DNA of 44,970 nucleotides from Gnetum montanum (GCA_015680685.1 MNCI01014291.1:49273-94242), one strand, 5' to 3'; numbered from the stretch's first letter, positions 21,061 to 32,464 are shown. Translations and numbers: made by a program. Notes: generated by a model from the sequence alone, not told the origin.

Positions 21061-21480
21061 GGTCCATAACTAGAATTATTTGCATATGTATTACTCCTTA
21101 CTCATCTTCCTTAGAAATTTCTACAGATAATTCATTTATTCCTAACTTAGCATATATTATGCTAAGTCATGCTCTCCCCATAATGGTAGGAAATTCAATG
21201 TCATCATCCTATCATGTTGATCATAAGAAAATCTATTGGACAAGACCACCTATTGATAGTGGCCATCACATCTTCTATTTATCCCAAAGGAATGGTGACA
21301 AATTAATTTGCTAGCTCTAACCTTATGTTGCATATCTTTAAGGGTGGTAGGTTCCATGCCTTGTATGTTTCTTAAGATATCAAGTTTACTTTAGAACCTG
21401 AGTCTAGTAGAGACTTGCATGATGAATTTCTAGTGATTTGTAAATAAATTAGAGGAATCCCCGAGTCAATTCTTTTCATA
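21061..21480 (-). pseudogene. Element D aspartic protease (Athila type)
   Basis: The minus strand reads S-L-L-D-S-G-S-K-V-N-L-I-S (complement about 21412-21376), the retropepsin active-site loop with the canonical D-S-G. It is followed by N-L-P-P-L-K-I-C-N-I-R-L-E-L-A-N, T-I-P-L-G, E-D-V-M-A-T-I, W-S-C-P-I-D-F-L, then after a frameshift F-P-T-I-M-G-R-A. Element A's protease at 26.65-26.95 kb follows the same order with closely similar residues. D and A therefore belong to one family. Stops include TAA and TAG in place of expected Trp or Gln codons. The enzyme would have cleaved the Gag-Pol polyprotein. Confidence 0.85.
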
Positions 21481-21599
21481 GAAAGTCATCCTACCTTTAT
21501 CCAGTCTAATACTATTTTAGCTAACATGATAGTTGTAAACTTCTAAGTTGTTTATTGTGAAAGCATAGTACTTGTAGGAGGATCTATTATATACAGAAC

Positions 21600-23692
21600 A
21601 TGATTTAATGAAATCTTTGTTCTTCTAGCCTTTTCAGTACTTATCCTAAAGAAAGGAAATTTCCAATATTTTCCTTCAGTATCACTGGTATGATCCTCTC
21701 TCTATATATTCACTACCCTTGTAGCACTTCTCTACTTAGGTTGTAATGATAGTTCTCCTTGCATAACATGTGATGGCACTCATGGTAGAGGGTTAAGAGG
21801 TTGGGTTGACAAACCAACTACAAGTTGATGTATGTAAGGATGAGAACCCATCCTTAGGGTAGGGGAATTGTAATATTCTAGTGGATAATAATGAGAAGAA
21901 GAATGGATTGAAGCATTTCTTAGAGATATTGGACATTGAACATAATATCCATAAGGATCAAGTGCTATATGGATATTTTTGCCTCAGTGGTGGCATTCCC
22001 TATGATTTTGATTATTGCCATTACTATTGATATTACTCTTATGGCTAAGGATAGGCTCTACTTAGATAGTACGTTGGCTAGAAAAATTTTATGAGATTAC
22101 CTTGTGGATAAGGTAACCTTCTTAGCATTTGTTTCTTGATGAATCTCAGGTTAAGTGCATATGCCCCAAATTCTTGCAAGTGGGTCATAACAGGATAACA
22201 TCCCTTAGGATGTTCATCTTAGCACACTTTGCATTCCTTTTCTTCTTCTAAACTGAATTCTATATGTTCCTCAACTATAGGAACTTTTCCTTTCTATTTA
22301 TAACTCTATCATCCATGGTCTCTTCTCTTCTTTCTATCTTTTCCTTTTTTTAGCACTTGTTTAGTCCTCTCTTCTACTATCTTAAGAGCTAAAGCAAATT
22401 TCTCATCCACTAAATCCCACATTTCTCTACCTTTGTTACTATATCATTGACCAATTTCTGAATTGGTAGAGTCTTCTTTTGGATGACATCCTCTAAGGTT
22501 TCATCTTCTTGTACACATTCTAACTTCTCATTTTCTTATCGAAAGATCTTGGTTGTACTATCATTCTACACTCTTTTCTTTAACTCTTCCTCTTCTTTTG
22601 CCACTTGTTCTATCAACCTTTGAATTTGATGGACTATCATTTCCGATAATCTTCCTTGGGCATAAACCCCAAGGCTTTATCTAGTCTTTTTTCTTAACCC
22701 ATCACTAATATCTTTTAGTTGTTCCCTTTGTGAAAATCTGTGGCCTAGGCATCTATGCAGTAAAGAATAATATTTGCTCATTGCTATGTTAAGGTATTCA
22801 TGTGTTCCTTGCTTCCATTCTTAGATTTTTTTTCTTAAATTCGATACTCTTAAGTAAGTTTCATACTTTTTATTAAAAGGCTCTAGCATGGTACTCCATC
22901 TTCAAATTGACTCTAGTTCTAAGGATCTGTACTAGTTCTCTTCCTTCTTGATGAGTGTTCTAGGAAACAAATTTAATTTCTACCAATTATTTTCAATATT
23001 TTGAAGGAGATAGGCATCATGGAATTCATGAAGATGGTGCTATGGATCTACATTATTTTCATCTTTAAATTTGGAAATGTATAATCACTTGATGCATCTA
23101 TCCCTTATGTGTCTAGCTAGAATATACACTACTTCTTTGATATTGACCATACTATGACTGGGAAATAGGGGTTCTTCATGATCATTTGGTTCATAAGTTT
23201 TATTGTAGTGGTGACCCCTTTAGTGCTCATAATGCTCTCTCTTTTCATGCCTAATCTTGTCCCCCTTTTTTTTATATTCATCTTCTTCTTCATTAGAATA
23301 CCTTCTGTGATATTCATGCCTTTCATGATCCCTACATCTCTTCGTGTCGTAATCTCCGGGTCTTCATTCTTTTCTATCAAATTCTACTAATGACTATGAG
23401 GAGGAAGAGGAAGCAGTTGAAGAATGATGCTAGCTAGTTCTCCTTCTATTACTTAGTGATTCATCTATTTATGGTTCCTCATAAGCTCTAGGCCTTGAGA
23501 TTTGCCTATGTTTAGATTCTTCTACCTCTCATTCTAGTGTCTCTGCCATGGCTGAATGCAATTGTACCTTGATAGGTTCTTCTAAATGAATGATAGGCAT
23601 TTTTGAATGGGATTCATAATTGTCGTGGGGTTTCTCTATTAAGAATGCATCATTATTAATTTCATCTAGGAAAACATTATGGTTAACTGTAT
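21600..23692 (-). pseudogene. Element D gag (Athila type), main part
   Basis: Minus-strand translation shows the retrotransposon gag domain: about 23080-22900 reads L-Y-I-S-K-F-K-D-E-N-N-V-D-P, F-H-D-A-Y-L-L-Q-N-I, L-N-L-F-P-R-T-L, W-S-T-M-L-E-P-F-N-K-K-Y. Then about 22800-22680 reads E-W-K-Q-G-T-H-E-Y-L-N-I-A-M-S-K-Y-Y-S-L-L and F-S-Q-R-E-Q-L. A Q-R-L-I-E-Q-V-A-K-E-E-E segment (about 22610) matches Q-R-L-I-E.I-A-K-E-E in element A's gag. Before the core lies a basic, His/Glu-rich stretch (23380-23129). The frame starts right at the insertion site of element A (23692/23693); the N-terminal end of the same gag lies at 41956-42351. Confidence 0.8.
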
Positions 23693-23697
23693 TTCCT
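23693..23697 (+). repeat. Left target-site duplication of element A (TTCCT)
   Basis: TTCCT here matches TTCCT at 41951-41955, directly after the right LTR. The site was predicted from LTR length before the word was compared. A 5-bp duplication is normal for gypsy elements. Confidence 0.6.
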
Positions 23698-24558
23698 TTA
23701 CTATATTCATGTTTTTGCTCCATGGAAACATCTCAACTTGTGTTTTTGTAGGTTGATATAACCTGGTTGCTTTTTGTGACATTGGGGCTTGGATTTGACA
23801 TCGGATGTCTGATGTCAAGGTATATATCCTAAGTCTATAAATACCATTCTTGGGCAACAGTTTTGGACATTTTTCATTAATCAGTTTTTAGTTTTCAAGC
23901 AAGGTAGCAAAGCTCTTGCTATTTCTTCTCCCTAGAGTTCGAATATTTTCTGAGTGCCTACAGAAGGAGTCTAAAGTGTGTAAAGAACACTAATGTACCT
24001 AAGTGCAGTAGTGTGACGGGAATAAAATGAACTCTTTTGACAATCCTTGCAACATTGAGAATAGCTTAATATTTTCTTTATTGCATTTTACTTTCTTGTT
24101 CTTTACTTTAATGCATTTAATTAAACAATTTATTTCTAGTAGTTAATGAACATGAGCACAACCACTTTGAGCATTCATATAATACTTGGTAACCTAGCAA
24201 CGCTTAATGTTTGGTAGCCCAAAAATGCTATGTGTTCAAGAAAGTGGAACAATTACTTGTGTTAGGCTAGCTAGACAATAAACATTAGTTTTCAATCTAC
24301 TCTACCCTTATTCTTGTTGTAGGTGATTACATCCATAAAATCTAAAATAATAAAAATTCATATACCTCAATTACACTTAAACCATACCCTTGAACCTCAC
24401 AAGTGTAGCTAGGAAGACAATGAACATTTTGAACACCATTTTACTTCCTATAGAAACTATTGTATGATATAACTATAGGCCATGGAATTTGACTAGATCA
24501 CGCATACTGCCTTAGTGATTTGTATGGTTGGGCATAGGGGGTACCTTGCTGCTCATCA
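23698..24558 (+). repeat. 5' LTR of element A
   Basis: It aligns with 41087-41950 along nearly its whole length (861 against 864 bp). The best 240 bp (24190-24430 against 41580-41815) match at about 90 percent by hand count, mostly transitions. The first 80 bp are poorly conserved and the expected TG start reads TT here. It ends CTCATCA. TATA box at 23836-23843. The start is set by length and by the TTCCT duplication. Confidence 0.8.
23836..23843 (+). promoter_or_regulatory. TATA box of element A 5' LTR
   Basis: CTATAAATACC, aligned with CTATAAGTACC at 41214-41224 in the 3' LTR. Confidence 0.6.
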
Positions 24559-24577
24559 TTAGCATCATTTCCTAGGA
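24559..24577 (+). other. Primer-binding site of element A (tRNA-Asp type)
   Basis: TTAGCATCATTTCCTAGGA follows the LTR end directly. It matches 13 of 19 positions of the tRNA-Asp primer-binding word known from Athila elements. Five of the six mismatches, by my recall of that word, are transitions or G-to-T. The corresponding site of element D (42352-42370) is better preserved. Confidence 0.65.
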
Positions 24578-24718
24578 TCTTTTTGTTCTTTTGTGCACTA
24601 TCTAGGACCCAATGAAAGTATTTAATTAGTTGGAACAAATCTAAGAGTCATATCTTATTTCACAATTACTACAACAAATTTTCAAAGCACACTATAATTT
24701 TTATTTGCTAATTGAAAA

Positions 24719-26500
24719 TGTCTTCTTCTCACAAGAGGACTTCTCTACCCAAGCCTAATAATGTTAATCCATCAAAGCCTTAACAGTACTAAATTATCTA
24801 TACTCACCCAAATGAGTATGTGCCAAACTTCACCTTCATCCTACACTAGGATGAATAGCTGTAGTGGCATGACATAGAGGGCAACATTGTGTTGCCACTC
24901 GATCATGTTGCTCCTACAATGCTCTATCAAATGCTTACATGATGTGGTCTTTAAGACCACCATGGAGAGTATAATGTGGAGGGTGTTGATGCTAGGGATT
25001 ATCATCCCACCGAAGCACAACACCTACAGGATTAGTAGCTAGAGCAATGCTATGAATTTTCGAAGGGAAAAGGGCTTAACAATTCTCCATTCCTGTTATA
25101 CCAACAAACTAGTGGGGAACCCTTCTTTGGGAATCTATCAGACAATGGAGTACCATGCTTGAAATATTCAATGATAAGTATCAAGCATACTCCTAGGTTT
25201 CCAACTTAAGGAAGCAAATTCAAGGGTGGAAACAAGGAGCACACAAACCCTTGGATGCTACCATTGGCTAATACTATGCCTTGATGCACAAATGTCCTAG
25301 CCATGATTATTCTCAATTGGCTCAACTCCACCACATTATATATGGGCTTCATAAGGAAATGAGGAAAACCCTTAGTGTTATGCCCAAGGATGATTGTTAG
25401 AACTAACTACCCATCAGGTACAAAGGTTGATAGAGTAGATCGCCAAAGAGGAGGGTGAACTAAGAAAAAGAGAAAGTACAAAGGAGTACAACCGTGATCC
25501 TTCCATTTGTAAGGAGGAGGTTCAATTCTGCGATAGTGAGGACAACTCCATATTTGATGAGTGAATGCATAAGAAAGCCTTGCCACTTCAACAGTTCCAA
25601 TATAAACTTACAACCAAGGTTGATTAGTTAAGAAACTCCATAGATAGCAGATTTCAAGCTTTCCTCAAAATTGTTGATGAGTCCCCAGAACAAGGTAGTG
25701 ACTGTGAGTGCAGGAGGTGCAAGAAAGTTGAACGTGCATATTACAAAGTTAAAGGTAAAATTGTTGTAATAGAAGAGGTTGCAAACAGTGAATCAAATGA
25801 TGATCATGGATGTGATGTTTTCCAGTATGAACATCCTAAGGGATGTTGCCTTGTTATGTCACAAATTCAGGAGTTTTTGGTGTATGCCTTACATCCACAA
25901 CTTACACAAAGGCAAATATCTAGAAGGTTGCCTTATCCTCAAGGTAATCTTAGGCAGTTCCACCAACAACAACTGTATTATCTAAGTGGAGCTCTACCAC
26001 AACCATATGAATAGTACCAACAATGACAGCAACCACAATCATGAGTGCTTGCACTGCTAAGGCAACAATACCCTTACCAATAGCCTGATCCATATGTTTA
26101 TCACATTTAACAACTCATGTCTCCACATGACTCTTCCAATCACATTTCTAATATTTAGCCTTACTACCACCCTTTTGCTTACTATCAAACTCCTTCTTCA
26201 CATGAAGGAAAGGATGCCACCTCTTATCCTTATCCTCCTCCTATCCCTACACACACTCCTCCCCTAGTTGAATAGCTATCACCTACTCCACTAATGTAGG
26301 GTGAATTTCCTACTCAATCAGAATAACACAATGCTATGAGGGCTCTTAATTTGCAACCTAATCATCAATAAAACGTGTCAAATGCCTAATCAAAGAAAAA
26401 ACCTTTCTTTTGATCCTATAGTCAACCTAAGCCCTCACCTACATCCACGGTTGACAACCATGTTTCTGCCTCTTCCTCCATATCAGATTCAGGCCTCCTT
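24719..26500 (+). pseudogene. Element A gag (degenerate)
   Basis: The reading frame starts M-S-S-S-H-K-R-T at 24719 and can be followed with many stops and frameshifts. About 24800-24880 (N-F-T-F-I-L-H then D-E, then G-N-I-V-L) matches the gag start of element D at 41.95-42.06 kb. About 25420-25680 has Q-R-L-I-E, I-A-K-E-E-G-E-L-R-K-R and K-A-L-P-L-Q-Q-F-Q-Y-K-L-T, again like D. The C-terminal third (25900-26300) is very rich in Gln, Pro and Tyr. No CCHC zinc knuckle is visible, as is usual for Athila gag. Most stops fall where Trp, Gln or Arg codons would be expected. The protein would form the virus-like particle. Confidence 0.72.
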
Positions 26501-26539
26501 CAAACCAAACTCTACCAAGGATCCATACTGTAATGCTTA

Positions 26540-27027
26540 CTCACATTGTCTCTGATTAGATCCATGTAGGAAACCTTTCCAAAAAATTAGTTGATCATGG
26601 AAATCCTTTGATTTATTTATAGATTGTTGAGAATGAACTATGCAAGGCTATTCTTGATTCAGGTTCTGGTGTTAATTTGATTTCTCATGAGATGTACATT
26701 ACCTGAAACCTAACTCCTCTTAAGAAGAGCAACATCAAATTGAAATTGGTAGACTAGTCCATCACCATTCCATTGGAATTGGTAGAAGACATTGTAACCA
26801 TTGTCTATGGATGGTCTTATCCTATTGAATTCTTGGTAATCAAAGTGGAGAACTATAGAAGGAACTTTCCAATCATCATGGGAAGAGCATGGCTGAGCAC
26901 CATAGACATAAGAATGGGCATCAAAGATCTTTCCCTAGAAATATCTAAAGAAAATGCATTTGGAAAGATTGAGAAGAAGAGAGTTCCATGCATCATGTAC
27001 AGTGATAGTGGGTGCAATTATGTGTAG
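26540..27027 (+). pseudogene. Element A aspartic protease (Athila type)
   Basis: A-I-L-D-S-G-S-G-V-N-L-I-S (from 26647) is an intact retropepsin active-site loop with D-S-G at 26656-26664. After two stops, the open stretch 26773-27027 gives the flap and C-terminal part: L-E-L-V-E-D-I-V-T-I-V, Y-P-I-E-F-L-V-I-K-V and the conserved F-P-I-I-M-G-R-A-W-L-S-T, then a Leu/Glu-rich tail. This order is typical of Athila proteases. Only a few stops separate the loop from the rest. Confidence 0.87.
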
Positions 27028-27330
27028 AAAATTTGGGCCATAAAGAAAGCATCTATCTTTTCATGCAAGTAGTGTGCAGTAGAAACAAAAATTCAATGGT
27101 CTTTGTACACAGTAGCCACAAAACAAGAGGACACCTAGTGGTTGATCACTGATTTAGAAAGCAACACACTATGCATGGAACTAGCTGAGAGCTTGACATG
27201 TGAATATGTCATGAGCATGAATGAATTTAAGCAAGTTCAGCACCAGCTCTCTGATGATACAAATAATGATAGCTATTGGAAAGAGTTGGAAATTCTTGAA
27301 AACTTCAGCAACAACCCCTTGAACTAAAAA

Positions 27331-28340
27331 TGTTATTGGCTAGAATGGAATATGTATTTTTGAAAAATAAGAAGCTAGTTATAATCAATGCAAGAATTTC
27401 TTCAAAACAGAAAGAGATGTTGTTGAAATTAGTTGAAAGATGGCCAACAGCTTTTGCTTAGTCATATCCTAAACTCACAAGGATTGATCCTAGGATATGC
27501 CAGCATCGCATTTACATTGACCAAGCCATGAAGCCAAAACAACAGCCACAAAGGAAGTTGAATCCCAAATTGAAACAAATCATCAAGGATAAAATTAAGT
27601 AACTCCTCAAGGCAAGGTTCATCTATCCCATTGCGGATAGTGAGTGGGTTAGTCCACTCGTAATTGTACCAAAGAAAGGTGTTAAGTGGCAGGTCTACAT
27701 CAATTTTAGGCTACTAAATATGGTAGCATTCAAGGATCACTTTTAATTGCCATTTGTTGACCAAGTGCTTAACACAATATCAGGGCATTACTACTATAGC
27801 TTCCTAGATGGTTATAGTGGCTACAACCAAATCCAAGTTGCACCGAAGGACCAAGAAAAGACAACATTCACAAGTCCCTAGGGGACTTTTGCATATTGTA
27901 AGATGTCATTTGGTCTATGTAATGCTCTTGCCACATTTCAATGCCTAGTCCTCAACATCTTTTAATAGTATATCAGTAGTGGTGTAGAAGTCTTCATGGA
28001 TGACTTCTCCATCTATGGAGCTACATTTGAGTAAGCCTTGGACCACCTTAAGCAAGTGCTGAAATGATGTTTCAAAACTAAATTACGACTCAATTGGCAA
28101 AAAAGTCACCTCATGGTCCAGGAGGGCATTGTATTAGGACACACAATATCACAAGTAGAAATTGAGGTAGACCCTAAAAAAATATGGATCATCTAAGGAA
28201 TAACCTGCCAGCTGGAAACAGTTAAAGATGTTTGGTCATTCTTTGGACACACTGGCTACTATGGATGATTCATAGAAAATTTCTCTAAGATTGCAAAACC
28301 ATTAGTTGAGCTAACAAAGAAAGATGCTCCCTTTTCTGGA
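27331..28340 (+). pseudogene. Element A reverse transcriptase (degenerate)
   Basis: Motifs in order: W-P-T-A-F-A (about 27440), K-A-R-F-I-Y-P-I-A-D-S-E-W-V-S-P-L-V-I-V-P-K-K-G, V-Y-I-N-F-R-L-L-N, F-L-D-G-Y-S-G-Y-N-Q-I-Q-V-A-P, K-M-S-F-G-L-C-N-A, catalytic V-F-M-D-D at 27990-28004, F-S-I-Y-G, L-R-L-N-W-Q-K-S-H-L-M-V-Q-E-G-I-V-L-G-H and F-F-G-H-T-G-Y-Y-G. The D-D-F-S-I-Y-G and E-G-I-V-L-G-H pair is characteristic of the Athila/Tat branch. The catalytic pair is intact but about ten stops lie across the domain. Several stand where family members have Trp (P-stop-G-T-F) or Arg (Y-G-stop-F-I). Confidence 0.92.
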
Positions 28341-28815
28341 CTATAGAGTGTGAGAAAGCATTCCAACAACTAAAGGAAAATCTTGTAGCAACCCCAATCC
28401 TACCAACACTGGACCAGTCCAAACAATTTTACATCATGACAAATGCATCAAATTATGCTTTGGAAGCTATGCTGATGTAGTTAGATGACAAGAAACATCC
28501 ATAGTACATCCACTACGCTAGTCAAAACATTGTGGATGCATAACTAAACTACACCACTATAGAAAAAGAATTGATGACGGCAGTGTTTTCTTTAGAGAAG
28601 TTTAGGCATTATGTGCTTGGATACAAGGTGTTTATGCACATATACCATAGTGCCATCTGCTTCCTAATGAACAAACCAATGATAAGCTCTCATGGCATAC
28701 AGTGGCTAGTGATCTTGTAGGAATTTGATCTTACAATGGTAGATTGAAAGGGCACTAGGAATATGGTCATTGATCACTTGTCTTGGTTGTGATGGGATGA
28801 CAAAGAGGAATAAAG
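28341..28815 (+). pseudogene. Element A RNase H (degenerate)
   Basis: After the RT connection (A-F-Q-Q-L-K-E-N-L-V-A-T-P-I-L), the RNase H starts F-Y-I-M-T-N-A-S-N-Y-A-L-E-A-M-L (about 28426-28470). The family has Asp at both Asn positions (D-A-S-D), so GAT-to-AAT transitions have removed the first catalytic residue. Further on are I-E-K-E-L-M-T-A-V-F-S-L-E-K-F-R-H-Y-V-L-G and D-H-L-S-W-L. Stops at V-D-stop-K-G and L-stop-E-F-D-L replace Arg and Gln. A 1-base frameshift occurs near 28345. Confidence 0.85.
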
Positions 28816-28899
28816 CTCATTATCCAATACGTTTCTTGATGAACTCCTCTTTGTTGGAGCAATAATTGAACAAATGGCCAATGAGCCAAAATGGTCTGA

Positions 28900-30150
28900 T
28901 AACATTCTCATCTATCTTCTCACTTAAGAGATGCCACAAGGGTTGGACCACTGGAGGAAAAAATAGTTTCTTCACCAAGTAAAGCACTTCATGCATATCA
29001 ATGGACACCTCTACAAGGTGTGCATCAATGGTCTAGTTCGTTGGTATATCCTTGATGTCAATCAACTATGCATTCTCCAAGATATCCATGAAGGTCCTTG
29101 TGGGGGACACTATGTTGGAAGACACACATCCATTAAAATCTTGATGGCAAGGTACTATTGGCCAACACTCTTCAAGGATACTCACCATTTCATCTGCTCT
29201 TGTGAACGATGCCAATGAGATGGTGTAATGATTGCTCAAATGATGGAACCTCAACAATGGATTTAACCATTAGAACCATTTGACATCTGGGATATTGATT
29301 TCATCGATCCCATCACATCCATGTCAAATGGAAAGGTGTACATCATAGTCACTATTGACTATTGTATGAAATCGGTAGAAGTAGCAACCATCATCAATTG
29401 TACATCTTCTACTGCTACTCAGTTTGTACAACAAAATGTTGTAAATATGTTTGGTGTGCCATTTGCATTAATTTCTAAAAATGAAACTCATTTTACGGGC
29501 ATTAGTTTTTGAAAGCTCATGCAATGCTTAGGGGTTGAACACAAACTCACAACACCTTACCATCCCCAAGCTAATGGTCAAGTTGAGGTTACCAATAGGG
29601 AAATCACAAGAATACCAACAAGAATTGTTAGCAAGTATATGAAGGACTGGAGCACAAAACTCAATGATGCCATTTAGGCCTACTACTTAACTTGAGAACT
29701 TCCTATAGGCTACTCTACCTATGAGCTTGTGTACAAAAAACTACCAATACTTCCTATTCAATCTGAGCTCCATACACTTTTAACAACTTGTGATCTTGAC
29801 CTTGACTTAAGTCTCCCAAAAGGAAAGACTAATGAATCTGAACCTACTAGACAAAAATGGAGTAGTGTCCTTATCATCTAATGAGTTGCACAAGGCTTAT
29901 AATAAAAAGCATCATGACCTAAAAATTAGAAAATTTCAATTTCAATTAGGAGATAAGGTTCTCTACTAGAACCCCACACACGTACATCAACGAACTAAGT
30001 TCTAGATATTGTGAGAAGGACCTTATATCATTTATGAAACTTGTTCTTTAGGGGCCATGATGATCTATAAACCTGAGAGCCCAAACAAAAAATAGTTAGT
30101 CAACATCCAACAAATTAAGCCTTTCCATGACCATATGATAGCTAATAGAA
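28900..30150 (+). pseudogene. Element A integrase (degenerate)
   Basis: The zinc-binding part is fully open (28991-29218): H-E-G-P-C-G-G-H and, later, C-E-R-C-Q keep all four ligands. The core begins W-D-I-D-F-I-D (first catalytic Asp at 29297-29299). The second catalytic position reads S-K-N-E-T-H-F, so Asp has become Lys (29477-29479). The third motif P-Y-H-P-Q-A-N-G-Q-V-E-V is intact (from about 29556). The tail includes S-T-Y-E-L-V-Y, A-Y-N-K-K-H-H-D and F-Q-L-G-D-K-V-L-Y, then E-G-P-Y-I-I-Y-E and I-K-P-F-H (about 30130). At least eight stops and one frameshift lie within. Confidence 0.9.
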
Positions 30151-30281
30151 CAAACGCCTAATCTGACGAACAACCACACACAATATTTTAGATCCCCTCC
30201 TCCTTNCCATATGATAGCTAACAGAACAAACGCCTAATCTGACGAACAACCACACACAATATTTTAGATCCCCTCCTCCTT
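30131..30281 (+). repeat. 75-bp direct duplication around N at 30206
   Basis: 30131-30205 and 30207-30281 match at 74 of 75 positions (one T/C difference). The copies touch N directly. The end of the integrase reading frame is therefore written twice. Confidence 0.92.
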
Positions 30282-30822
30282 TCAACCTAGTTGTGGGAGA
30301 GATGGTCACTCATGCTAATCATTTAAGTGTCTCCTCGATTTTTTCAACTTTTTTGTTTTACACATTTTTAGTTTTACAACTTTCTGTTTTATACATTCTT
30401 TATTTTGCATCTTTTGTTTTTATGTTGTTAATCTTTCTACTTTTTGTTTTACACCATCATTAGTACATTTCACATTTCTTGAACATTTTATGATTTTTCT
30501 ATATTTTCTTTTATTTGGTGTGATTTTCTAACTTTTTCTTAANCTATTTTCTTTTATTTGGTGTGATTTTCTAACTTTTTCTTAATAAGTGCCAAGAACA
30601 TTGGTAGTTCATTACTTGATGGTGGTATGTACTATTTTTGTTATTTGATTGTTGGTTTCTAGTTTCTAGCTTTGAATTTCATTACGAATAATTAGGACAT
30701 GGTTTCTTTTTCATGTAATAGGCAGTGAGTCCACAACATCCACCCATCCACACATTCTATGGTTTTTCTTGTTTTAGAAACATGCAATCCCTTTCTCATT
30801 AATAAAATTTTAATAAATTTAT
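30282..30822. other. 3' untranslated part of element A, left of the B insertion
   Basis: AT-rich, no coding region. It holds the N-junction duplication at 30502-30585 and ends at the first base before the left LTR of B. It continues after B at about 39370. Confidence 0.5.
30502..30585 (+). repeat. 41-bp direct duplication around N at 30543
   Basis: 30502-30542 and 30545-30585 are identical over 41 bp, separated by N plus one C. Confidence 0.9.
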
Positions 30823-31018
30823 TGAAACACAATAAAAATTTGGGCTATCGCTTCTTGACTACAAATTTGGCTAAGTGTTAGAACGATGGCACTTTCACAA
30901 ATTTGTCTAAGTGTTGAGACTACATTCTCTACTACAGTAGAGCATAGTCAGCATCAACAACTAGTCTTCTACAATTTTGGCTAAGTGTTCGAACAAACTC
31001 ACAATCTATAGAATTTTT

Positions 31019-31300
31019 CTAAGTGTTGTACTATGCTCAGCACTATAGTTGCTATGCTCTACTATGCTCTAGAGCGTAGCAAGCGTAGCCAACACACATG
31101 GCCATTTTTGCAGAATTTTTTCAAATGTTGTGTTGCTACACTTGCTACTATAGCTATTACGCTTGGTGTTGTAGCTACTATACTCTGCTATGATCTAGAG
31201 TGTAGCAAGCATAGCCAACATACAAATGGCCAATTTTGCAAAAATTTTCTAAGTGTTGTGCTACTACACTTACTACTATAGATGCTACACTCTTCCCACC
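31019..31300 (+). repeat. Sub-repeats in U3 of element B LTR
   Basis: Units start at 31019, 31121 and 31249 (C.AA(G/A)TGTTGTG.T..T), each followed by CTCTAGAG.GTAGCAAGC and CAACA.ACA(.)ATGGCC. The right LTR has the same units at about 38168, 38290 and 38397. The CTCTAGAG core is palindromic. Confidence 0.7.
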
Positions 31301-31351
31301 TACTGCACCACCACATGATACTCAATCTACATTTTAGACTAACCCTAGCCC

Positions 31352-31387
31352 TATAAATACCCCTAGACCCCCAACATTTTGGGGGTT
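31352..31387 (+). promoter_or_regulatory. TATA box and start-site hairpin of element B 5' LTR
   Basis: TATAAATA at 31352-31359 is followed by CCCCCAA-CATT-TTGGGGG (about 31368-31385), a perfect 7-bp stem with a 4-base loop. It lies where the transcript should begin. The right LTR keeps the TATA box (38523-38530) and a shortened stem, CCCCAA/TTGGGG. Confidence 0.65.
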
Positions 31388-32213
31388 GGCAATTGGCACT
31401 TTCATTTGGCATTTGGCATTTTGACCTCTTAGTACTTAGCTCCATGGGTGAATGAGACCCAAAGCATACCACACCGACAGAGAGGTATAGTTACACCACA
31501 TAGTACACTGTGGCCCTATTGTAGCCCTAGACCACATGGTACACTATGACCCCATTGCAGCCTTGCACCGCACAGTACATTGTAGCCCTATTGCAGCCAT
31601 ATAGAACACCACATGGTACACTGCAGTGGCCAACTCGACAGGCACAGTTCATCACAATGAGTATCAAACTTCATGGCCTAACATCACCGAGACTGTGACT
31701 ATGCTCCCATTATGCATGTTGTACACTATGTACCTTCTAAGACCCTTTTGAAGTTAACTATGCTTCCATTTGGGGTGGCGTTCCATTTTTCTCTTGTTTT
31801 TAGCATTTTTTTACATTTTTCTTACATCTTTTTATATTTTTTCATGCATCGTCACATTGTACTAAGCTTAGGTGGTAGTCTCTGCAAGTTGACATCCTCA
31901 TTTTAGTCAAAACCCTTAGCTACACGTGTCCTAATTCCATGGATACACTCTACACTTAGCATCGTGAAACATTTATTTGACACTTAGCACCATTTCGCAT
32001 TGTTTACATTTTCATTTTTACTAACCATGCCATCCCCAGTTACATCCAATACCTTGGATGTAGCCGACGAAGTTTCTTTTCGATTGACAAGACTATGCAG
32101 GGAACTCCACCTTTGTTTTTTAGAAAGGCCCTTGCCTAGAGCTAGGTTTGGGCTATGTGCCCATGAACCCCTTAGTGTTCTAGTTGTCAATGTTTTCAGT
32201 TGCTATAGTTTTT

Positions 32214-32225
32214 TGGTGTTAGAAG
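32214..32225 (+). other. Possible primer-binding site of element B
   Basis: TGGTGTTAGAAG lies 6 bp after the inferred LTR end. It matches 8 of 12 positions of the common initiator-Met tRNA primer-binding word. Weak evidence. Confidence 0.35.
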
Positions 32226-32464
32226 GAGGGCCTTGCCATTTCCTTCTACGTTTTTTTATTGTTGTCCTACATGCTCTCTCCACCACTAATTGGTGTAGAT
32301 TGGACCCCATCATTGGTTCCCCTAGAACCCTGCTGGACAAAAGCCAAAGTGTATCTTTGGCACTTAATCACAATTCTGGGCACTCAGAAGAGTGTAGCTG
32401 GCTCCTACTGTAAAGAGCATAGCTGACTCCAGCATAGCACTAGAGTTAGCCATTTTCAGCAACT

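Larger units (their letters stand above)
30823..32207 (+). repeat. 5' LTR of element B
   Basis: Aligns with 37972-39369 from TGAAACA to GCTATA/GCTACA. TATA box at 31352-31359. Internal CTAAGTGTT sub-repeats lie at 30870-31260. Its U5 part carries an open frame (from 32039) that is also open in the other copy (from 39188). Confidence 0.85.

Noticed and set aside
23129-23390. Hydrophobic 70-codon plus-strand frame at 23178-23390 as a membrane protein
   Set aside because: It is antisense to the basic Lys/Arg stretch of D gag; complementary codons produce the apparent hydrophobic run.
31188-31472. 94-codon minus-strand open frame in the B LTR
   Set aside because: It runs over U3 sub-repeats and the TATA region; the partner at 38493-38678 exists only because the LTR is duplicated.
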